Positions 56,506 to 64,000 of a DNA stretch of 64,000 nucleotides are shown piece after piece. Within the stretch, counting starts at the first letter, position 1. Each line of letters begins with the position of its first letter. Source of the DNA: Hevea brasiliensis (taxonomy: Eukaryota > Streptophyta > Magnoliopsida > Malpighiales > Euphorbiaceae); assembly GCF_030052815.1 (NCBI RefSeq), contig NC_079498.1, positions 72,588,992 to 72,652,991 of the forward strand. The letters are read 5' to 3'. The notes below the pieces were generated by a model. It worked only from the letters and a program-made list of their open reading frames with translations. It did not search any database and had not been told where the DNA came from. A program made the translations under genes and the position numbers.

Positions 56506-59500
56506 TGTCACACCCTACTCCTCTATAAGATGTAACATGATCCCGTAGTACACCTAATGAATTACCGTACTTCGCCTACCGATAACCCATTAGATATACT
56601 ACAAGGGATTTTAAAACAATTTCGTGCAATTTAAATCATCGATTAAAATCTGATGTTATAAAATTTTTTTCAAAATTTCGGCAAAGTGCCGGCTGTATTT
56701 TGAGAAAACAGTTCTTCAATCCTGCAAAAGAAAAATGCTCCCAATATGTTTTCTCAAATACAACTTCAGTAACTTCAATTCAATTCACAATTCAATTCTC
56801 AATACACAATCAATTCATTTTCAAACTAATCCCATCATAAAGAAATATCTCATTCATTTCAAGACTCAAAATTTATATTACAAACTATTCAGATAATTGA
56901 AATCCCAAATTTACATTTACAATAATTTACATTTGATTACATACCAAAATATTTTACAAGAGTTTTATATACAACTGCTCAAATAATTTACATACATATT
57001 ATTACATGCTTACATCAAAACCTATGTACATGGGTATATCTATGATATACCTGGAGCTGATCTGAATGTATCCTCAAAGCAACTTAATCACTGCTCTATG
57101 CTCTTCTTACCTGCGACAGCATGCAAAGCTATCGCTGAGTGGTGAACTCAGTGGTGCACAACTATAATTTAAAACATAGTACAATATACATTGACAAATT
57201 TTACAAGAAATAATTTGAGAATCAATATCGATCAAATTCCAAAACTCAAAATATTCATTGCCAATAATGTAAATCATTTGTATAAATGACTTGGAGCACA
57301 AAATTCAATTTATCAAATCATGACTATCCATTTAAGTAATTCCAACAAAATTAATTACACACAAACCATAATTGAAATCACCATTCCTTACCATTCAAAA
57401 GCCATTCTGTATCTCAAAATCATTTTGTATCTCAAAAATCATCAGATCTCAAAAGTCATTATGCATCTCAAAACCATGTTGTATCTCAAAAATCAATCTT
57501 TATCTCACTAACTATGCAAGACTAATCCGAAGGGCCATATTCGATGTGATTCTAACTCCCTATGGTCGGGAGGTCGAATCGATTCTAACTCCCTATGGTC
57601 GGGAGGTCGAATCATCGTGCACAGTACCATCACAATAATGAATCTTCCGCAAGGGCCATAACGATAAAATAAACTTAGATCTAACCTCAAATCAGTGGAA
57701 AATCTAAGCCTGTGCACGTACCATGGTAATCAAAACACAACTCACTCCATTGTCTTCTCAACAAATGAGAGAGACGGGTAATAACCTAGTCAAGCATCTA
57801 TAGTGAGATATAAAACAATATCACAATCCTTTTAGTGAGCATAAATCACAATATAATTCGATTCAAATTCAATTCCAATATCCAATAATTTTTATGCTCA
57901 TCACAATTTAAATCATAAATTTACATTTTTCCATGAAAAGTACCATCACAATTCAAAACATTTTCTATCACAATTTTCCAAAACATAATTTATTCGATCC
58001 ATAACAATGCTTAATACTTGTGAAAATATCATTTCACAAAGTTAAATTCATACATATCAGAATAATTTCAATAATCATTGAATTAATTCCAATGCTTGTT
58101 AAACATAATACATAAGAAAAGTATGTCATTTAATCATATGAAATATTCAAAGCAAAATCAGTTGAAAACTAGTTGTGCACAAACCTCTGATGACTGTCTC
58201 TCGATCCGACTCGGTGTTTCCTTCCCTTTGCCGAGTCCTTGTTAATCGAGAAATACAATTTGAAGTGTTTCATTGCTAAATTAAATCGTTCTCTATTGAT
58301 GGTGTTTGGTAAATAATGCATCAACTCAATTATTCACTTAATCACCTAATATACCGACCCTCATTGCGTTTTAGGTAAATTAGGTTTTAGTGTCGTTAAT
58401 ATGTCACATTCGATAGGGTTTTAGGTTTGGTATGTTTTACCAAAGTCATTTCCTTGCTTAGTGCACTTTAATGCAAATTGCTGGATTCCGGGATACTGGT
58501 TTGACCTAGCCGGACGATCTAGTTCCCTCGGTTTTCGGGTCTCGGTCGAAACTACAAACTTGTAGATCTAGGTCTTATTGCACGCGGTGCAAAATTTCAG
58601 GTCAATCCGAGTTAAGTAGACCAAGTTATGGTCATTACACTCTTGCTGGTCAAATGGTACCATTTTAGGTCAATTTTAGGTCAAATTGGTCAATTCTGGT
58701 TCGGCCAGTTTTTGGACCCGAACTTGTGCAAGTTGTTTGACTTGCTTATGGTCATTTCTGGGCTTTGGTGTCTTCATAAGACTTGTAGGTATGGGTCTTA
58801 ACTATTCTTGGTCAAAATTTCAGGTCAATTGGACCTGGTTTGAGTGAGTTATGGCCTAAACACTCACTGCTGCCCAATTGGTCATTTTTCAGGTCCTAAT
58901 TGCACCTAATCCGAATTGGTCATTTTTTTAGGTCACCTTGCAAGCAGAATTTTGGCATGGTTTCTCAATGAAAGTTGGCACATTTTATGCCTAGTTTCAC
59001 CTCAAATTGGTCTCATACCAATTGAGGTTACACATTTAAGGTTATAGGCTAAAATGTACACTGCCCTCACTATGCCTTTCACACCCCACTTCAAACACAC
59101 ATTTAACTTGCAAAGTTTACTTCCATACCCTACCAATCTGTTTTGGTACATTACCAAAAGCATTATATACTTTACATTAACATTATTTTGGGCAGATTAC
59201 CATTACCCTCAACACACCAAATATCATTCATAATTACAATTTCTAATTACCATTACAAGCACACCTAACCATTACAAATTTTACATACACTTTACAATAT
59301 CAATCTACATACATCTCATCAACCTTCTAGGTCAATATTCTGCCCACACTTCCTTCAATATATACCATTACTCAAGTGTCCCCAAGCTGCCGCAAACCAT
59401 TCTTCAACATCAAAGTGCCATCCAATTTACCAATTCCCATCCAAGTGCATAAATCACCATATAAACATGAAATAATTCACTAGGTTACTAATTCATCATG

Positions 59501-60551
59501 ATCAACACCATTTCTCATCAATTATATGCACAAATTTCTCATCAAAAACGTGACTCATGGCTGTCCAAAATGAAAACAAGAATAACCCTTCAAACTCAAA
59601 ATTTTCCTTCACCAAACTAACACCCATAACATGAACATAAACTTTAACAAAGAAATTCTCAAAAATGCAAACTTACCTTTAATTGTAACTTGCTAAACCT
59701 TCACCAAACTTCTCAAATTTGGTATCAATATCTTCCTTGTGATGTGTAGACCATTTTTTGTGAAGCTACCTAGGTGATTAGAAGTGAAATAAAGGAGAAG
59801 ATCAAGCTTGAAGGCCAATGGCAATGGAGGATTTTCTTTTCCTCAATTCGGCATTGTTGAAGAACTTGGAAGAAAAGAATTTTCAGATTGTTTAATGAAC
59901 CTACACCTGCCCATTTTATGTTTAATTTATCCCTTTAGTGGTCCACTTACACTTATTAAATCATATAATAAGTTAAATATTTTATTTACACATTTTTACT
60001 CCACTTTTGGCTATTTATATTAGGTACCCCCAAATTAATTTTTCATTTTATTTTCTAAGTGTAATATTATTTATTTTTAATGGACATTTAGGTCAAAATA
60101 CAATTCGGGGTGTCAAATGACCACAATGCCCCTGTTCGGGTCGCATTCCCGATTTTTCGGTAACACCGGGTTTTGTCCGATTTTCGATTTCTCACTTTTC
60201 TTTGTACTAATTATTTAATTTTTCTTTGATATTTCTAATGATATTTATACTTCAATAAATATTTATTGGAGTCCTAAAAATATTTTTCAGGGTTCCCCGC
60301 AGTCCAGGGCTAGTCAACGGTCCATGCCGTGACTTCCCGGTGCGGTCACCCATCGCTAGAGTTCTCGGCTCGCTTAACTTGGTTACATTTCTTTGCTATT
60401 ATTTTTCCTTTGTTTTTCTTGTATTTTCTTTTCTTGTATTTCATTATTTTATGTCTCCTCACTCATATTGAAGTGAGGTTCTAGGCATCCTAGCTGTCCG
60501 ACAAAGACTGGTCACCGAATGAGAACGCACTACCGAACTTAGGGTGTTACA
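56506..60551 (-). repeat. Gypsy C 3' LTR
   Basis: 4046 bp, TGTAACACCC to GGTGTGACA on the minus strand. It includes TATA box 56963-56971, a perfect two-copy 33-bp repeat 57548-57613 and, at 57400-57500, short repeated words (ATCTCAAAA) absent from A. The palindrome near 60495 is shortened to CTGTCCGACA. A 71-codon plus-strand frame at 59808-60023 has no support. Confidence 0.92.
57548..57613 (-). repeat. Perfect 33-bp tandem repeat, two copies, in LTR C
   Basis: 57548-57580 and 57581-57613 are identical and directly adjacent. The same unit is present in gypsy A LTRs in two copies or one. Confidence 0.88.
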
Positions 60552-61640
60552 ATTCTCCCCCTTAAATAAATTTCGTCTCAAATTTTATCCGCATTAGTCT
60601 CTCGAACAGTGTGGGTGCTGTCTCCTCATATCCTCTTCACGTTCCCAAGTAGCTTCTCGGCCCGAATGATGGTTCCACAAAGACTTTAACCGGTGTATCT
60701 GTTTGTTCTCACCGCTTCACCTCATAAGCCAGAATTCTTATGGGTTCTTCCTCATATGAGAGGTCTGGATTTACTTCAATCTCTTCAACTGACAGTACAT
60801 GAGATGGGTCTGATCTGTACCTCCTTAACATGGACACATGGAAGACACTGTGTATCCTTGCTAGCTCTGGAGGTAATGCCAACCGGTATGCCAAAGGACC
60901 CATTCTTTCCAAAACCTCATATGATCCGATAAAACGAGGACTCAGTTTCCCCTTTTTGCCAAATCTCACATTCCTCTTCCAAGGAAAAACTTTGAGGAAT
61001 ACTTTATCACCCACTGCATATCCAATATCTATTCTCTTCAGATCAACATAAGACTTCTGACGGTCTGACGCAGCCTTGAGTCTATCTCTGATCAATTTGA
61101 TCTTTTCCTATGTCTGCTGAACAATTTCTGGCCCAATCACCTTTCTTTCCTCTACTTCATCCCAACATAAGGGAGTTCTGCACTTTCTGCCATACAAAGC
61201 TTCATATGGAGGCATCCCAATGCTTGATTGGTAGCTGTTGTTATAAGCAAACTCAATCAAAGGCAAGTGTGTATCCCAACTACCTTCAAATTCAATCACA
61301 CAAGCCCGTAGCATATCCTCCAATATCTGAATAACTCTTTCAGGTTGGCCATCTGTCTGTGGGTGGAATGCTGTGCTGAAGTTCAATCTAGTTCCTAGGG
61401 CTCTCTGAAGACTACCCCAGAATCTAGAAGTGAACAAAGGATCTCTATAAGATATAATCGATACTGGCACTCCATGCAATTTTACAATTTCATATATGTA
61501 AAAATCTGGCCAATCTCTCCAACTATAGTCCATTTAGAATGGCAAAAAGTGAGTAGACTTGGTTAGTTTATCAATTATAACCCATACTGCATCATGACTA
61601 TTCTGTGTCCTCGGAAGTCTCATCACAAAATCCATAGTTA
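60552..61640 (-). pseudogene. Gypsy C integrase core and chromodomain
   Basis: Core: a scrap with the first Asp region near 61640-61580 (the LPRTQNSHDAV area), then 61533-61108 open: the second catalytic position reads [12 protein letters not shown] where an Asp is expected (D to Y), and the Glu is present in [33 protein letters not shown] and [18 protein letters not shown] follow. C-terminal domain 61095-60709: VGDKVFLKVFPW, KGKLSPRFIGSYEVLERMGP, LRRYRSDPSHVL and chromodomain start EEEPIRILAYEVKR; after a frameshift the end EATWERE is readable to about 60630. The polypurine tract is next to the LTR at 60551. Confidence 0.88.
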
Positions 61641-61930
61641 TCTGTTCCCTTACAATGTTTCATAGGGTGCCACTTGTATGCTAGCTTGACACTTATTAAT
61701 GTATACGAATTCTGTTAGTGGGATGTATCTGTCCCATCTCCTCTCGGATTCAATGACACAAGTTCTCGATATATTCTTGAGGGCTTATCACATTTTACAG
61801 GTTATTTTTATCATTTCATTTCATTATTTATAGGAACTCAATGAGTTTCCAAATTTACCTGAATTACTTGTTTCAATTGTCCATCTGTCTGAGGATGATA
61901 CGTTGTACTGATATCTCTAAGCTTATAGCA
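61641..61930 (-). pseudogene. Second, diverged integrase fragment in gypsy C
   Basis: On the minus strand, words of an integrase core appear: the YHPQTDG-like stretch near 61900-61880 (shifted frames) and RTCVIESERRWDRYIPLTEF near 61760-61710, ending VAPYET near 61660. These parallel [19 protein letters not shown] and MPPYEALYG of the main integrase immediately downstream but are clearly more diverged. It may be an ancient fragment or a captured piece of another gypsy lineage. Confidence 0.6.
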
Positions 61931-62737
61931 ATTACTGTGGTACTGGTAGTTCACATTATTGTAACCGAGTTACTGACTCCAGCTACCTTACAAGTGTAGT
62001 CTTTCGACAGGCTAGTTCTGAAGTTTTAAATTTCTGACTAAAATTTTCATATTTATTTCCAGTAATAGTACCCTATTCGGGTACAACTGTATCAATTTAT
62101 AGATTACTTACAAATATTCTTACTTATTGTACCACGAGGAAACACGTAGCTCTACACAATAATCCAGTGTCGGTATTGTAATCTGCAGCTTACAATACAA
62201 ACATCGAGAACATTATATAGTCACTACGTTATAACCTCATGGACTAGGTTTTCTAACATCTTATCTTTCTCGAATCCACTAATATCCCAAACCGATTCAG
62301 ATTACAATTTCCTTTGACAATTACTAACAGTAACATTTTTGCCCTCATCTAGAGCAATTCTATTACTGTAACTTACTTTTAGGTCCTCTTGCCATACATT
62401 AGTAGGCTCGCCAATTAGCTTTATAATTTACGGTATGTTAGAAAATACTTTTAGCTAACAATTTTTCCAAAATTAATGTCAACCATACTTGTTATTGTAG
62501 CTATTATCCTAAAAGACTAGTTACTAACTCATCAAAATTTATTCCTCTGTAAAGGAATAGCAACAAAACATATAGTTCTAATACTAACACACAACTAAGT
62601 AGTGCTGGGATCAAATAATAACTAATTGTTCCTTTTAAAATTTAAGAACTTACCAGCAGCTACATCTGAAGTTTCTGTTCTTTCTCCTTGGTGCATAGTG
62701 GACGCTCTGACTGGTGCGCTACTATATTCGGGTTGAT
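61931..62737 (-). other. Non-coding internal spacer of gypsy C
   Basis: Matches gypsy A (29130-29800) and, in 61970-62240, gypsy B (48840-49110). It sits between gag and integrase, where protease, reverse transcriptase and RNase H should be. The splice-donor-like GTAAGTTCTT on the minus strand is at 62653-62644. No open frame. Confidence 0.72.
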
Positions 62738-63309
62738 TCACTGTGTTATAGTGGTGAGGAGTACCAACTCTATTTCTATCTTGACTCTGTGATGCATGAA
62801 CTCCGAGAGCGGTCGAGGTGGTTTAGCACAATCTTTAGCAAAGTGTCCAAGTTTTCCACAATTGTAACAGGCTCCAGAGGCCTTACAACAAATACCTCCA
62901 TGATATCTTCTACAAGTTTCACATTGGCGGGAAGGGTAGGAACTTCTAGTTGTTCGACGACTGGACCTTGGTGGTCTCTGTCTTAATGATCCACCTCTAT
63001 CGTATCCCTGAGCTCGGGGTTCCTCAAATTCTTTTCTCTTTCTTAAATTACTGTTCGAGCTCTGACCCATAGGTTTCTCCCTCTTTTCCATTTCACACTG
63101 CCCTTGTGGGGGTTGGAGTGCAGACAGGCTTGGGCCGACAGATTATCAGCCATTTGTTGGAAGAAAGTGGCCATTTGCTGGGCCATTTGTGCAGTAATTT
63201 GTACTGGTAAAACTGGTACAGTCGGGCCTTCGACATTTTGTGGAGCTGGGGCCTCAACTTGTACTTCTGCCATCATGGACTGTTCTACGGTCTCATTTTT
63301 CTCTTCCAT
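62738..63309 (-). pseudogene. gypsy C gag without capsid, zinc knuckle intact
   Basis: Starts at 63309 (MEEKNETVEQSMMAEVQVEA, then PTVPVLPVQITAQMAQQMAT and FFQQMADNLSAQA). A frameshift near 63120 leads to MEKREKPMGQSSNSNLRKRK, an Arg/Ser-rich stretch and the cysteine-rich region CETCRRYHGGIC plus the complete zinc knuckle CYNCGKLGHFAKDC (C-X2-C-X4-H-X4-C). The capsid domain, normally about 200 residues between the Met/Gln-rich stretch and EKRE, is absent exactly as in A. The protein could still bind RNA but could not form a capsid. Confidence 0.85.
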
Positions 63310-63471
63310 ATCTTTCCACAAGATTCTCTATTCCTGTACAACCAACATAAGGAGATTCCTCTCCATTAGTTCATATTTATGATGTAAATGTACTATATGT
63401 ATCAAACATTTGAGCAGTTGTAGTTACCGACAAAAAGATTTCAAATTCACAGTTCGAAATTTACTTTAAAA

Positions 63472-63488
63472 CCATTGCTCTGATACCA
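63472..63488 (-). other. Gypsy C primer-binding site
   Basis: The minus strand reads TGGTATCAGAGCAATGG, seven bases from the LTR end at 63496. Initiator Met-tRNA type. Confidence 0.88.
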
Positions 63489-63495
63489 CAAAACA

Positions 63496-64000
63496 TGTCA
63501 CACCCTACTCCTCTATAAGATGTAACATGATCCCGTAGTACACCTAATGAATTACCGTACTTCGCCTACCGATAACCCATTAGATATACTACAAGGGATT
63601 TTAAAACAATTTCGTGCAATTTAAATCATCGATTAAAATCTGGTGTTATAAAATTTTTTCAAAATTTCGCAAAGTCTTGCTGTATTTTGAGAAAACAGTT
63701 CTTCAATCCTGCAAAAGAAAAATGCTCCCAATATGTTTTCTCAAATACAACTTCAGTAACTTCAATTCAATTCACAATTCAATTCTCAATACACAATCAA
63801 TTCATTTTCAAACTAATCCCATCATAAAGAAATATCTCATTCATTTCAAGACTCAAAATTTATATTACAAACTATTCAGATAATTGAAATCCCAAATTTA
63901 CATTTACAATAATTTACATTTGATTACATACCAAAATATTTTACAAGAGTTTTATATACAACTGCTCAAATAATTTACATACATATTATTACATGCTTAC
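63496..64000 (-). repeat. Gypsy C 5' LTR, 3' end (cut by window edge)
   Basis: Colinear and nearly identical with 56506-57010, including the TATA-like box (63950-63958). A few short deletions separate them, such as CGCAAAGTCTTGCTG against CGGCAAAGTGCCGGCTG. About 3.5 kb should follow outside the window. Confidence 0.9.

Larger units (their letters stand above)
56506..64000 (-). mobile_element. Gypsy C, minus strand, non-autonomous, right end outside the window
   Basis: 3' LTR 60551-56506, integrase 61640-60630, spacer, gag remnant 63309-62738, priming site 63488-63472, and the beginning of the 5' LTR region from 63496 to the window edge. The interior is only 2.94 kb. Protease, reverse transcriptase and RNase H are missing and gag lacks its capsid, as in gypsy A. 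The two visible LTR 3' ends (56506-57010 and 63496-64000) are nearly identical by eye, so C is probably the youngest gypsy insertion here. Confidence 0.9.

Noticed and set aside
1..64000. Host protein genes, tRNA genes or organelle DNA
   Set aside because: I looked for these on both strands and found nothing that was not explained by retroelements. The tRNA-like words are priming sites only.

Overview
This window is repeat-dense nuclear DNA from a flowering plant, probably a eudicot. I see no host gene. What can be recognised is LTR retrotransposons (Ty1/copia and Ty3/gypsy chromovirus) plus one Cassandra-type TRIM with a 5S-rRNA-derived core. The priming sites match initiator Met-tRNA (TGGTATCAGAGC type), the LTRs are plant-like, and Cassandra is known only from plants. 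The species cannot be named from the sequence.

The layout is a nest of insertions. (1) The outermost recognisable layer on the left is the LTR of a minus-strand gypsy element X, at 14048-14174 and 34739-35355, with an integrase scrap at 35475-35783. (2) Inside X sits a minus-strand copia element, M1. Its 5' LTR is at 14047-13571 and 4340-2990, followed by its leader and the start of gag; it runs off the left edge. M1's leader carries a palindromic Cassandra derivative (1759-2576). (3) M1's LTR was split by P1 (4341-13570), a plus-strand copia element of the same family. (4) X also contains gypsy A (14175-34733, minus), with 4.2-kb LTRs and a perfect TTACC target duplication. (5) Gypsy A is split by a second full-length copia, P2 (18502-28456, plus, perfect CTCAT duplication).

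To the right, 35784-41735 is a truncated minus-strand gypsy element Y. It has a partial LTR, RNase H and an integrase region duplicated in tandem. After about 0.7 kb of unassigned sequence there is a second nest. Plus-strand LTR head E (42440-42864) was entered by minus-strand gypsy D (LTR 42865-44875 and 53606-55528, integrase 55529-56333). D's LTR was in turn split by plus-strand gypsy B (44876-53605). D's integrase was entered by plus-strand LTR head F (56334-56505), and F was entered by minus-strand gypsy C (56506 to beyond 64000).

None of the elements is intact. P1 and P2 have stops and frameshifts, and P1 has lost its protease. Gypsy A and C share a gag without the capsid segment and an internal region without protease, reverse transcriptase or RNase H; B shares part of the same spacer. 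They look like a non-autonomous chromovirus lineage that kept LTRs, primer site, polypurine tract and gag zinc knuckle and was presumably moved in trans. The most unusual items are the palindromic Cassandra unit, this non-autonomous lineage, the tandem integrase duplication in Y, and the inverted-LTR hairpin made when P1 landed in M1.
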